Positions 1 through 8,511 of a DNA stretch of 64,000 bases are shown one piece after another. Every line of letters starts with the position of its first letter. Position 1 is the first letter of the stretch. The notes below the pieces were generated by a model that was not told the DNA's origin, searched no databases, and worked only from the letters and a program-made list of their open reading frames with translations. The stretch comes from Deinococcus sonorensis KR-87 (GTDB lineage Bacteria > Deinococcota > Deinococci > Deinococcales > Deinococcaceae): contig NZ_CP158299.1 in NCBI RefSeq assembly GCF_040256395.1, positions 268,501 to 332,500 of the forward strand, read 5' to 3'. The position numbers and the translations under genes were made by a program.

Positions 1-408
1 CACATCGGCGCCCGGTTCGTTCGACGCGCTGGGGACCGCGTCCCGGTCTCAGCGGCGCTCAGCCCAGATGGGGCCCGGGTGGCCGTCGGGTATGGAGATG
101 GAGCGGTCGTCGTGTTTGACGCTCGCACGGCGCGACCGGTCGCGAAAGCAACCCCTCTCTCGGACCATGTGTCTCACTTGTCCTGGTCACCGGACAGCAC
201 GTCGCTGGCCACCTATGGGGAGGGGCCATGTGGCAAGATGGCCAATTCGGACTGTGTTCGCGTCACGCATTTTTTGCCAGCTGGCCCGATGACTCGGACC
301 GTCTGGTGGTTCGATGGGAGCGCCATATCCGTCACGCTGGAGTGGGTCGGAAACGACCGGATGTTGCTGGATGACGAGATGACGGCGTTTACGGTGAGGA
401 TTCCGTAG
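1..408 (+). CDS. WD40-type repeat protein, C-terminal part (cut by window edge)
   Basis: The frame is open from the first base and ends at TAG 406-408, so only the last ~135 residues are present. Two beta-propeller-like blocks are visible: one ending in LSPDGARVAVGYGDG followed by VVVFDARTARPVA, and a second with LSWSPDSTSLATYGEG. SPDG/SPDS turns followed by a W/F-D strand are typical of WD40 repeats, which act as binding scaffolds. The last ~60 residues match the repeat poorly. It may be the tail of a larger propeller protein or of a kinase/NTPase-WD40 fusion; the missing upstream part would decide. Confidence 0.55.
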   Translation, partial: HIGARFVRRAGDRVPVSAALSPDGARVAVGYGDGAVVVFDARTARPVAKATPLSDHVSHLSWSPDSTSLATYGEGPCGKMANSDCVRVTHFLPAGPMTRTVWWFDGSAISVTLEWVGNDRMLLDDEMTAFTVRIP

Positions 409-521
409 CACTGACCTCGGCGACCAGTGAACTGATTCAGATGTCTTTTGGGGAGGCTCTTCAAATCCGTCCTTCGGGTTCAGATCGGTAAAGCGTTCGG
501 CCTGATTTTCGTCGGAATGTT
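409..521. other. Short spacer between the WD40-type gene and the IS remnant
   Basis: No gene, RNA or clear hairpin is seen in these 113 bases. Confidence 0.5.
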
Positions 522-550
522 ATTCCCAGCGTTCTTCTGACTCAGACCAC
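522..550. repeat. Solitary right-end inverted repeat of the second IS630 element
   Basis: This 29-base sequence is identical to the right terminal repeat of the IS at 1733-2910 (bases 2882-2910) and in the same orientation. It is also followed by TA, where the next IS begins. No transposase or left end belongs to it, so it is a remnant of an earlier copy. Confidence 0.85.
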
Positions 551-552
551 TA

Positions 553-1730
553 GTGGATTGTCAATTTTGATTTGAGGGGTAGAGGTGGTCCAGTTTCGTA
601 CGGGCCACCTCCGTGGTAAACCGCCACTCCACCTTCACGCCCCGTGCGTTCCGACGCTCACACCACGCCTCTACCTCCTCCCGCAACCGCTCGATCCTCC
701 CAATGCGCCGATCCAGACACTGTTTCGAAAGTGCCGCAAACTCAATCTCCACGGCGTTCAGCCAACTGCCGCGCTTCGGTGTGAAGTGGAACTCCAGCTT
801 CTTCGCCAGGCATCGGGCCTCCGCCGCCGGAAACGTCTCGTACAACGCCGCCAGCGAATGCGTGTTGAGGTTGTCCAGTACGACCCGAATCAGCACGGCC
901 TCAGGGTAAAGCACGTTGACGACGTGCTTGATCGCGTGAGCGAAGTCACGCTTCGTGCGCTGCTCGGTCACCCTGAGCCAGCGTCTCCCGGTCAGGGGTT
1001 CAAGCATCCCGAACACGTTCGCAGTCCCGTTTCGGACGTACTCGTCGTCAAACCGTTCCGGTTGACCTGGCTTCAGGGGCAACGGCGTCATGACGTCGTC
1101 AATCAGCTGGCAGGGCCGTTCATCGAAGCACACCACCGGGAAGAACGCGTTGTAGGGTCTGGCGTATAGATCCAGCACATCCTCCATCGCGGCCACGAAC
1201 GCAGCGTTCTGGAGGGGTGGGATGACCCACTGCTCCTTCAGATGCGGTTTGAGCGCGTTTTTTTCAGCGCTTTGCGCACGGTCTCGTGACTGACTGTCTC
1301 CACGTGCCCGAGCTCGACCATCTTGTCGGCAAGGAGACGCAGCGACATCCTGGACTGACCCTTCTCGGGCGTGCACGCGAGCGCGATGAGGTGCGCTTCA
1401 GCTTCTGGTGACAGGGTGTGCGGCTTGAGGTGCTGAGGGTGCATGTGGTTGAGCGCGTGCTCCAGGCCGCCTTCGACGAAGCGCTTTCGAACACGGAACG
1501 CGGTGTTGTCACTGACGTGCAGAAACTCAACGATCTCCTGATCGGAGTGAGCAGGGCCGTTCTTATCGGCCGCCAGGAGAATGCGAGCGTGGGTGAGGCG
1601 ACGAGCATGGGTCTTGCCCGCGCTCAGCAGGCGCTTGAGGGCGTCGCGTTGCTCGTCATCCAGATACACCGCGTATCTCAGCTTCATGGCCTAGCCTACC
1701 CGATGCCCCTGACCTTTGTTGACAATCCAC
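553..1730 (-). mobile_element. IS630-family insertion sequence A
   Basis: The ends are perfect 12-bp inverted repeats, GTGGATTGTCAA at 553-564 and its complement at 1719-1730. They are flanked by TA at 551-552 and 1731-1732, the target duplication expected of IS630/Tc1-mariner-type elements. The 1178-bp element carries one two-frame transposase on the minus strand. Its right TA is shared directly with the next IS. Confidence 0.9.
561..1687 (-). CDS. IS630-family transposase, two frames joined by -1 frameshift
   Basis: The first frame starts at ATG 1687 and encodes a ~149-residue helix-turn-helix part (MKLRYAVYLDDEQRDALKRL onward). The second frame encodes the DDE catalytic domain, with Asp in CFDERP, Asp in VLDNLNTH and Glu in NAVEIEF, and stops at 561. 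The frames meet at a run of seven A (bases 1258-1264 on the plus strand), where sliding back one base converts KKTRSN into KKNALKPH. A_AAA_AAA is a classic programmed -1 slippage site in IS630-type elements, so the gene is probably functional. Confidence 0.88.
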
Positions 1731-1732
1731 TA

Positions 1733-2910
1733 GTGGTTTGAAGCAGAAGAACGCTGGGAATGGCGGGCGTACGATGCGGGTGGAGGTGGCGTATGCATCG
1801 TGGCCGGCACGCTCCCACCCTCATCCTTAGCGACACCGAGCGGCAGGTGTTGAGCAGCTTGGTTCGACGACGTCAAACCCCTCGCGGATTGGCGACCCGC
1901 GCGAAGGTGATTTTGCTGAGCGCGGATCATCCGGAATGGACGCTCACTGAGATCGGTGCCCAGGTCGGGCTGTGTGACGATACCGTCGGCACCTGGCGCA
2001 ACCGCTTTGCAGTTCATCGTCTTGAGGGCTGAGCGACGCCCCCAAGTCGGGCGCGCCACGAACCATCCAGGACGACGCGGTGGAGCGGGTCGTCCGCTTG
2101 ACCCTGGATACCCTCCCTGCAGACGCGACGGAGTGGAGTACCCGCAGCATGGCCAAGGCCAGTGGCCTGACGCAGAGCGCCGTGCATCGCATCTGGCAGG
2201 CGTTCGGGCTGCGGCCTCACCTGGTGTCGTCCTTCACCCTGTCGAAGGACCCACTCTTGATCGAGAAGGTACGCGACATTGTCGGGCTGTACCTCAACCC
2301 ACCAGATCGGGCCCTGGTGCTGTGCGTCGACGAGAAGCCGCAGATCCAGGCGCTGGAGCGCGGCAGCATGACGTTCCCGATGCGGCCAGGGCAACCGGAG
2401 GCGACCGGACACACATACGTCCGGCATGGCATCACCACGCTGATCGCGGCGTTGGATGCCAAGGTTGGCAGTGTCATTGGGCAGTGCTACTCGCACCACC
2501 GGGCTGAAGAATTCCGGGCGTTTCTCGATGTCGTATACGCCCAGGTCCCTGCGGAGCTCGCGGTGCACATCGTCCTGGATAACTACGTGACGCTCAAGAC
2601 GAAGACGATCCAGACGTGGCTGCTGGCCCATCCGAACGTGCACTTCCACTTCACGCCCACCAGTGGTTCGTGGCTGAACCTGGTCGAGTCGTGGTTCTCG
2701 TTGTTGAGCCGGAAGCGCTTGAGGCGCGGCAACTTCACGTCCCAGAACGCGCTCGAGCAGGCGATTGACGCCTTCATCGCTTCGACCAACGAGGCGCCAA
2801 CGCCGTTTGTGTGGACCCGTTCGGCCGATGACATCCTGGCCAACATCAAGCGCTTCTGTGAGCCTTACCTCTCACCCAAAAATTCCCAGCGTTCTTCTGA
2901 CTCAGACCAC
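1733..2910 (+). mobile_element. IS630-family insertion sequence B
   Basis: Imperfect 29-bp terminal inverted repeats (26 of 29 match) lie at 1733-1761 and 2882-2910, flanked by TA at 1731-1732 and 2911-2912. The element is 1178 bp long like its neighbour, but its ends and protein differ, so it is a separate IS type. It abuts IS A with only the shared TA between them. Confidence 0.9.
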
Positions 2911-2913
2911 TAG
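1793..2913 (+). CDS. IS630-family transposase of element B (two frames)
   Basis: ATG 1793 is preceded by a GGAGGTGG ribosome site. The first frame encodes an HTH domain (LSDTERQVLSSLVRRRQTPRG, then TLTEIGAQVGLCDDTVGTWRN) and stops at 2030-2032 after HRLEG. The second frame, picked up at that point by moving back one base, continues as LSDAPKSGAPRT and encodes the DDE domain: CVDEKPQIQALER, VLDNYVTLK, SWLNLVESWFS. Its stop codon TAG uses the flanking TA. There is no strong slippery heptamer, so this may be a lost base rather than programmed frameshifting. Confidence 0.82.
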
Positions 2914-2948
2914 TGCCTGTGCGCGTCTAGGATGGACACGACCTGCCA

Positions 2949-3359
2949 CTACACGTAACGAATCTCGGTCGCCTGTGACTGGGCGGCCTGCCACCGATCA
3001 TCGCGCTGCTCGTAGACATTCATAAACCAGCAGTCGAAGGGCATCCCGCTGTCCCCGAGGCCCTGCCACGCCGTCTGAGACGTGGCGCGAATCTCCACTC
3101 GCGCCCTGTACTGGAGGACGGCCGCGTCACGGTACACGCGTATCGTCATCTCGGTCCCAGGCTCCCAACTCACGTACCGCAATCGGCCGACGGTCAGATC
3201 ACCGAGATACTCTTCCCTGGTCACCAGGGTGCCTCCCGGGGTGATCAGTTGGAAATCACGGGTATGCATGAGGTGAGCGGTCGACATATCGGCCCGGACC
3301 AGCGCCCGGATGCGACTGCGTTCAAGCCCACGGACAAAATCGGCGGTCACCTGCGTCAT
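2949..3359 (-). CDS. NTF2-like / SnoaL-type (DUF4440-like) protein
   Basis: 136 residues. An N-terminal helix with DMSTAHLMHTRDFQLITPGG, then TREEYLGDLTVGRLRY and a C-terminal strand pattern ending in CWFMNVYEQRDDRWQAAQSQ, is typical of the cone-shaped NTF2-like fold used by small enzymes and ligand-binding proteins. Substrate cannot be inferred. It stands alone between IS B and the integrase region. Confidence 0.7.
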   Translation of the reverse strand: MTQVTADFVRGLERSRIRALVRADMSTAHLMHTRDFQLITPGGTLVTREEYLGDLTVGRLRYVSWEPGTEMTIRVYRDAAVLQYRARVEIRATSQTAWQGLGDSGMPFDCWFMNVYEQRDDRWQAAQSQATEIRYV

Positions 3360-3564
3360 ACCTCAATGTATCGTGCTGAACCACCAGCCCCGGTGCTACT
3401 CGTCATGCGTCGTCTGAACGGTTGTGGCGCCTAAACCGGGCTGGGGGAGGCTCCTGCCGTGATCAAAACGCAACTGGAGTGGAGGTGACCCGTAGTGCGG
3501 TTGCTCCGCTTGGGTCGAGTGGGGATCGTGGGACGCCAGGGACCATATCCGGCCAAAATATGCT
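3360..3564. other. Non-coding stretch at the left side of the integrase
   Basis: No gene or RNA is recognised. A tRNA-Lys or its 3' sequence, expected here if this were the left attachment site, was looked for and not found. Confidence 0.4.
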
Positions 3565-4781
3565 TTAGTTCGCCCCTCCTACAGCCACTGGAAACAGGTC
3601 AGTCAGGTCGAAGGCGGCCTCTTCTCGTTGCTCGTCATAGAGGTGGGCATACGTCCGAAGGGTGAACGCCACATCCGAGTGGCCCAGACGGTCGCTGACC
3701 GTTTTGGGCGATACGCCACGGTGAATCATCAGCGAGGCCGCCGTGTGCCGGAGGTCATGAAAACGGATTGGGGGCAGCCCAGCCGTCTCTGTAATGGCCT
3801 TGAACCAGTCATAGAGGGCGTGAGGATTCGTCAGCCCGCCCAGCTCATTGGAGAAGATCAACCCCTGATCCTGCCAGGCTGACCCGGCATTTTCCCGCTC
3901 TACCTTCTGCCGCGCCTGATGCTCCCGCAGCTTTGAGACAGTGCCCGGCGACAGGACCACGGTCCGGCGTGATGCCTGCGTCTTGGGAGTCTGCAACATC
4001 ACCCGGACTGACGACACAGTGTCTTTGCCCGCGTGCTGCTTGCCTGCCGTCCCTTCCGCCCGGACTTCGATCAGGTTATGCCGCACACGCAGGCGGGACC
4101 GCTCCCAATCCAAATCGGCCCAGTGCAAGCCCAGCAGCTCCCCGCGCCGCATGCCGGTCATTAGGGCCAGATAGAAGGCCGCGTGCAGCCGGTGCGCCTC
4201 TGAAGCCGCCAGAAATGCTGCGACCTGAGCCGCCGTCCATACTGCATCTCTTTGCGCTCGACCTTCGGGGCGCGGATCGCGTCGGCCACGTTGCGCGGCA
4301 CCATCTGCCACAGCACCCCCTGCCGGAGTGCCATCTTCAGCACCCTCAGGGCGTAGGCACACATGGCCGGGCTCTTACCGTCCTTGCGGAGCTGGGTCAG
4401 CATGTGTTCCACATCTAGGGGCCGCAGCTTCTCCAGCTTCTTCTGGCCCAGGGTGGGCTTGAGGTAGAGCCGGGCCGTGTCCCGGTAGCTCCTCAGGGTG
4501 TTCTGCTTAGGCGTGGTACGTTCCTTGTGCTCCAGCCAGCGATCCAGGAAGGCAGAAACGGTCAGCCCTTCGGTATCCGCCACCATGCCGGTATGCAGGT
4601 CCGCCTGCAGGCCCCGCAGCTTCTCCTGCACCTCTGCCTGTGTCTTCCCACTGACCCAGCGCCGATCCGCCGTGCCGTCCGGCTTGTAGCCGACGACCAC
4701 CCCAGCCCGCCACCCGATCGTCTTCCCAGACTTGTCTTTGCGCCGACTGAGGGTGCCTTCTCCATTTGCCCGCTTTGCCAT
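3565..4781 (-). pseudogene. int: Tyrosine site-specific integrase, one-base frameshift
   Basis: Phage-type integrase that would catalyse insertion and excision of the surrounding element. ATG 4781 has GGAGGG six bases upstream, so the longer upstream frame is unlikely. The N-terminal part has an AP2-like arm-binding region (MAKRANGEGTLSRRKDKSGK) and a core-binding domain (SAFLDRWLEHKERTTPKQNT). The C-terminal catalytic part contains TGMRRGELLGL (Arg), HDLRHTAASLM (His-x-x-Arg), LGHSDV and TYAHLY (Tyr). Near 4240 one base appears missing (KEMQ continues as VWTAAQV in another frame), so as written the catalytic half is separated. A sequencing error cannot be excluded; if real, the element is locked in place. 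Confidence 0.85.
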
Positions 4782-4803
4782 CTTGAGCCCTCCGAGGTAC
4801 CTG

Positions 4804-4912
4804 TGAACTGTGGCAGTCGGCAATCCTGGCAAAACGTGACTACCACAAAAGATATGCCCTCCCAGCGCGGTAAAAGTTGATTTGTGGCAGTGTGGCACTA
4901 CATATCAAGGGT
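4804..4912 (+). repeat. Left copy of ~105-bp repeat with TGTGGCAGT boxes
   Basis: This sequence fills most of the gap between the integrase start (4781) and the stop of the XRE gene (4912). Read on the plus strand it contains AACTGTGGCAGTC, then TGGCAAAAC, ACTACCACAAA, CCCAGCG and TTTGTGGCAGTGTGGCACTACAT spread over ~105 bases. The minus strand at 13806-13925 has the same elements in the same order and spacing. The pair is therefore an inverted repeat ~9 kb apart. It probably binds an element-encoded protein (integrase, repressor or replication initiator); which one is inference. Confidence 0.75.
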
Positions 4913-5133
4913 CAGGGCGTCTCTTCACCTGTTCTCGGCTGGGCCGTCAGTTGCAGGTCCAGAGCATCCAAGATGGCCGCCCATACCGGAGGAGGGCTAC
5001 CGCTGTCCTTACCACCATTTAGGGCGCGGGTGATGGCCTGGGGGGTCTTGCCTGTAGCGCGGGCCAAATCGGCCCGGCTCATGTGTCGCTCTTCGAGCCG
5101 AGCTGAGACTACGGACCTCAATTCGTCATTCAT
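4912..5133 (-). CDS. Small XRE-family HTH repressor
   Basis: 73 residues if translation begins at ATG 5133; ATG 5139 is in frame two codons upstream. The helix-turn-helix is clear: MSRADLARATGKTPQAITRA followed by LNGGKDSG. A short Cro/C2-like protein beside the integrase and facing a dyad operator is the usual layout of a lysogeny-type switch, so it probably represses the rightward promoter at 5174-5202 and possibly itself. TAAGCT lies six bases before the 5133 start, which would suit a leaderless message. Confidence 0.8.
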   Translation of the reverse strand: MNDELRSVVSARLEERHMSRADLARATGKTPQAITRALNGGKDSGSPPPVWAAILDALDLQLTAQPRTGEETP

Positions 5134-5142
5134 GGACATAGC

Positions 5143-5202
5143 TTAACACTTACCCGCAATGAACAGTTACTGCTTGCATAGGTTGCGGGTAACTGTTAAC
5201 AT
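5143..5202 (+). promoter_or_regulatory. Divergent promoter with dyad operator
   Basis: TTAACACTTACCCGCAA at 5143-5159 is repeated in inverted form at 5183-5199 with one mismatch in 17, and a third half-site AACAGTTAC lies at 5162-5170. A rightward promoter TTGCAT (5174-5179), 17-bp spacer, TAACAT (5197-5202) runs through the right arm, so a bound repressor would block it. The left arm overlaps the start region of the XRE gene. Confidence 0.75.
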
Positions 5203-5280
5203 ATTTTTAGCAGAGAGGGCGCTTCCTCCGCCAAGATTCCGCGCCCCGACTGACTCCCCTTCTCCAAGAAAAGAAGTTCC

Positions 5281-5688
5281 ATGAACACTAGCACCCTCGC
5301 AGACGGCATTTACAGCTACACCCGCCCGGCGATGTGGGGGCAGGCGCACACCGTCACCGTCCAGGTGACCGGCGGACGGCCCACCCTGGGCACCCTGAAC
5401 GGCGAAGCGATGACCGGCAACTTCTGGCCCGGCGTGGTGGCCGCCGATTTGGCCCGCTGCCCCTTCACCTTCACTCCGGCCGCCCAGCCGTTCGGCAAAG
5501 CCCGCGCCTGCCGCCTGCACCGCACCCTGTCCCGCCTGGGACTTGGCCACTCTGACCACTACCGCCTGGCATCGGCTTCACTAGGCCGTCTGGTGGACAG
5601 TCTGGCCGCCCTGACGGAGCAGGAGGCCCGGAAGGTCTGGAACCACGCTCGACAGCTCCGCATGACGTACAACCTCACCGCCGCCTGA
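5281..5688 (+). CDS. Hypothetical protein of the integrated element, 135 residues
   Basis: First gene of the rightward transcript from the operator region. It opens with MNTSTLADGIYSYTRPAMWG and has a C-terminal helical part rich in Arg, Leu and Ala (AALTEQEARKVWNHARQLRM). No known domain, signal peptide or membrane segment is recognised. Its place as the first gene facing the repressor suggests an early or regulatory role for the element, but this is inference only. Confidence 0.65.
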   Translation: MNTSTLADGIYSYTRPAMWGQAHTVTVQVTGGRPTLGTLNGEAMTGNFWPGVVAADLARCPFTFTPAAQPFGKARACRLHRTLSRLGLGHSDHYRLASASLGRLVDSLAALTEQEARKVWNHARQLRMTYNLTAA

Positions 5689-5691
5689 ACC

Positions 5692-5714
5692 AAGAGGGGC
5701 AGAGTGCCCCTCTT
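5692..5714 (+). terminator. Hairpin between two rightward element genes
   Basis: A perfect 10-bp stem AAGAGGGGCA / TGCCCCTCTT with a GAG loop follows the stop of the 5281 gene by a few bases. It lacks a long T run, so it may be an attenuator rather than a full terminator. Confidence 0.55.
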
Positions 5715-5752
5715 CAGTCCACACCCCTGCACACGCTACCGAAAGGCTACCT

Positions 5753-6463
5753 ATGACGAACCTCCCCCATCTGCCCGCCCCCACCCTCACTGACCGCGAG
5801 CTGCCCGCCCAATACGGCGTCTGCCGGGACTGCGGCGCGACCCCGGCCCTGTTCGACCCGAGCCGGGATGACTACTTTTGCAGCCCCTGCACTCAGATTC
5901 ACACCCTTTCCGCCGCCGCTGCACACCTCGAAGCGCTGGCCCTGCCGGTGCTGGCCAGCTGGGCACACCACTGGGGCGCGGTCGGTCTGCCGCAGGACCA
6001 CCTGGCGGCCCTGCTGGGCGGCTTCACCCAGGAAGATCAGACGGACGGTGCGGCCCAGCTGCTCAGTGAAGCTCTGGCCGCCCATGACGTGCCCAGTTAC
6101 AGCCCGGCTGGACCGGACAGGGTGCTGCTCGATGTGGAGAACCTGCCCACCGTGGACGGCGTGACGGTCCACACGGGCACGTACCCCAGGGGCCGCCCGT
6201 ACCAGCACCTGCATTTCACGGCGCACCACCCGGACGGCACCACCCTCAGCCCCGCGCCCGGCCTGCTGTCGCGTGGGCGGGATGCGGCATTATTTCTGAA
6301 CGCGTCAGCGGGCGACGCGGTGCTGTTCTATCTCGGCATCGATGGGCAGACTGGCCCCTCAGACCCGTTCACGCCACGGGCCTTCCGGGTGCGTGCCCCC
6401 TTCTTGGATCAGGTGCGCGAGGCGCTGGGGAACTGGCCGGACGCCACACCTGGTGTGTATTAA
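5753..6463 (+). CDS. Hypothetical protein with N-terminal zinc-ribbon-like cysteines
   Basis: 236 residues. Cys24-x2-Cys27 and Cys43-x2-Cys46 (CRDC ... CSPC) could bind zinc. The rest is a soluble mixed alpha/beta sequence without a recognisable family. ATG 5753 follows the 5281 gene and the intervening hairpin, so the two may be partly co-transcribed from the repressor-controlled promoter. A nucleic-acid-binding role fits the ribbon but is not shown. Confidence 0.6.
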   Translation: MTNLPHLPAPTLTDRELPAQYGVCRDCGATPALFDPSRDDYFCSPCTQIHTLSAAAAHLEALALPVLASWAHHWGAVGLPQDHLAALLGGFTQEDQTDGAAQLLSEALAAHDVPSYSPAGPDRVLLDVENLPTVDGVTVHTGTYPRGRPYQHLHFTAHHPDGTTLSPAPGLLSRGRDAALFLNASAGDAVLFYLGIDGQTGPSDPFTPRAFRVRAPFLDQVREALGNWPDATPGVY

Positions 6464-6578
6464 CCCAGGCGCTGCTTTGCATTGACCTAGTCGCTGTCAG
6501 CCCTTCAACGTTCTGCTGGCTCATAGGGGGCGTTATGGTCGTGACAAACATTTGACTTGACCAACACATGAATACTAA

Positions 6579-6607
6579 GGTGGCCTCTCCATATCAGAAA
6601 GGCCACC
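6579..6607. terminator. Hairpin between convergent genes
   Basis: GGTGGCCT (6579-6586) pairs with AGGCCACC (6600-6607) between the rightward 5753 gene and the leftward lipoprotein gene ending at 6652. There is no U tract, so termination is likely but weakly supported. Confidence 0.45.
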
Positions 6608-6651
6608 CTAACAGCGCTGATTCAGTTCATATGAATGAGGAGATGGGCCTT

Positions 6652-7446
6652 CTAGAAGCCATTGGGCACACTATTCTTCAGGTCACGGGCGCCTGTCATC
6701 GTAGCTGGCGCTGTCGCGAGGGGTAACCAGGCATTGTCGAACCACACCAGCTCCGCATTCGTGCTGTTTGTGTACGTCAGTGTTTCGGTATGTTGCGAGT
6801 CCAGCGACTGTTTGGTGATGTAGGTGAACTCTATGGCGTTCCACCCCTTCTGCAGGTTCAGGTCCATCTGGAAGGTCCTGGAAACTGAGGCGGGCCCACA
6901 AATATCAGCACCCGAGATGCGGGTCGCTTGATCCGCATACATCCAGTGACGGGCCGTGGTCCCATAAATCACGGACCCGTCAGTGTCGTGGATGGTTGGG
7001 TTAGTACGCGACGTCTTCAAGACACCCATGAAATAGCCAGCGTGAAACAAGCCCGCCGCATCCACTTCTAATAGGCCGGCGACGGGGGTCATGGTCAGCG
7101 TGCCCTTGCACCAGGGGTCCGTCGGATCAATCGGTAACCCCTGCAGTAAGGGAGCAACAGCGGCGGCGTCTGGAGGGGTCATGTTGAACGTCCCATCTGC
7201 CGCCACAGGTGCTGAAGCTGAGGCGATGTCCCTCAATCTGGCGTCCATAAGCTGCACAGTGGCTGTGCCGTCGGCCGTCCAGCGTTCCTGACCCTCCACT
7301 CGTCCGTTTAGAACCGTCAGAGGCGCGATGCTGGGAACAGGGACGGATGGAGTGGAGACGGAGGGGCTGGGGAGGGGGGGACTGGAGCAGGCGATCAGCA
7401 CGATCGGCAGCGCAACGGCGCTCAGGACATAAAGATGTTTTTTCAT
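6652..7446 (-). CDS. Putative lipoprotein, family copy 1
   Basis: 264 residues. The signal peptide ends in a lipobox (VLIACSSP, Cys20), so it is predicted to be lipid-anchored. A Pro/Ser/Val-rich linker follows, then a beta-rich domain beginning NGRVEGQERWTADG and a conserved piece LNLQKGWNAIEFTY. The gene at 7544 has a nearly identical signal peptide and the same layout, and the one at 8959 shares the C-terminal GWNA motif. Function unknown. TGGAGT lies six bases before the ATG, compatible with leaderless expression. Confidence 0.8.
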   Translation of the reverse strand: MKKHLYVLSAVALPIVLIACSSPPLPSPSVSTPSVPVPSIAPLTVLNGRVEGQERWTADGTATVQLMDARLRDIASASAPVAADGTFNMTPPDAAAVAPLLQGLPIDPTDPWCKGTLTMTPVAGLLEVDAAGLFHAGYFMGVLKTSRTNPTIHDTDGSVIYGTTARHWMYADQATRISGADICGPASVSRTFQMDLNLQKGWNAIEFTYITKQSLDSQHTETLTYTNSTNAELVWFDNAWLPLATAPATMTGARDLKNSVPNGF

Positions 7447-7543
7447 CGGATCACTCCAGCCCGCGTTATGACTGACCTAAGCAGAATGTGTGCATTAAGG
7501 GGCTTTCTGCACCAAAACGGTAAGTTCCATTTTCAGCCCTCAT

Positions 7544-8347
7544 TCACTCGCGGTGAAAGAACGTGCTGTGTGACTGCATCCCCTTGGAAACGCCGCTCGT
7601 TGCGGCACCCCCACTCTGGGCCAAGGCCATAGCGTTGATCCCTTCAGCGGTCCAGACAGTCGGCGCATTTGCGGCCTTGCTAACCTTCTCTGTCATCGTC
7701 TGATGCCCATCCGGGAAGGTGACATTGGTATCTGCGACCGTCAGGGCATTCCAGCCCGACTGCAGGGTCAATTCAATCTGGGTGGTGACAGTGACTGCTG
7801 TCGTTGAACCCTGATTTTGCGGGCACGTCAGGTCGACGGACATGTGCGTTGGCACGTCAACATAAAGCCAGCTATGAAGTGTGGTGGCCTTCGTGGTGGA
7901 ACCGTCACTGTTCTGGGTCGTCTTGCTGTCCTGGGACGTCAGCTCGGCCTGAGGTTGGCCATCATGAAATAAGAACAGCGATCCAAATTCAAAAAAGTTG
8001 GCGGTCGCCGGGGTCACGACGGCCCTTCCGCTACAGGCGCTGTCAACTTCCTGACTGGGGACCTGCTGCAGACGGGGTGCCACTTCAGCGGCTGTGGGGA
8101 GCGTCAGCGTGAACGAGCCATCTGCGGCCACAGGTGCTGTCTTCATCGGCGGTACGCCGAACACCAGGTCATAGATTGAGCTCACGAGCTGAACGCTGGC
8201 GGTGCCCCCCGAAGTCAAAGCATCCTGGCCCTGAATCCGTCCGTTCATCTCCGTGATAGGCGTGACGGTGGGGACGGCGGGGCCGGGGCAGGCGGTCAAC
8301 ACGAGCGGCAGCGCGACGGCGCTCAGGACATAAAGACGTTTTTTCAT
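7544..8347 (-). CDS. Putative lipoprotein, family copy 2
   Basis: 267 residues from ATG 8347, which has TAGAGT seven bases upstream (leaderless pattern). The lipobox is LTACPG. The mature part begins with MNGRIQGQDALTSGGTASVQ, parallel to NGRVEGQERWTADGTATVQL in copy 1, and contains LTLQSGWNALTVADT. The DNA encoding the first ~18 residues and the bases just upstream are almost identical to copy 1, while the mature parts have diverged strongly. The pair looks like a tandem duplication followed by diversification of exposed domains. Confidence 0.8.
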   Translation of the reverse strand: MKKRLYVLSAVALPLVLTACPGPAVPTVTPITEMNGRIQGQDALTSGGTASVQLVSSIYDLVFGVPPMKTAPVAADGSFTLTLPTAAEVAPRLQQVPSQEVDSACSGRAVVTPATANFFEFGSLFLFHDGQPQAELTSQDSKTTQNSDGSTTKATTLHSWLYVDVPTHMSVDLTCPQNQGSTTAVTVTTQIELTLQSGWNALTVADTNVTFPDGHQTMTEKVSKAANAPTVWTAEGINAMALAQSGGAATSGVSKGMQSHSTFFHRE

Positions 8348-8511
8348 CAGGGGCACTCTAGCCCGCGTCAGGGTTCACCTCACCAAAATGTGTGGCGTTG
8401 GCGTGATGAGCCCCGGTGGTGATTCAGTGAACCTTCGACCCACTCTGAAACAGCCAAGCATGAAGGTCTAATTATTCACAGGGGGCATGTCAATACATAA
8501 CAGTGCCGGTA

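Noticed and set aside
3360..3564. Left attachment site beside the integrase
   Set aside because: No tRNA-Lys 3' sequence is present. A 9-base TATCCGGCC match in inverted form near 3546 and 17611 is too short to count.
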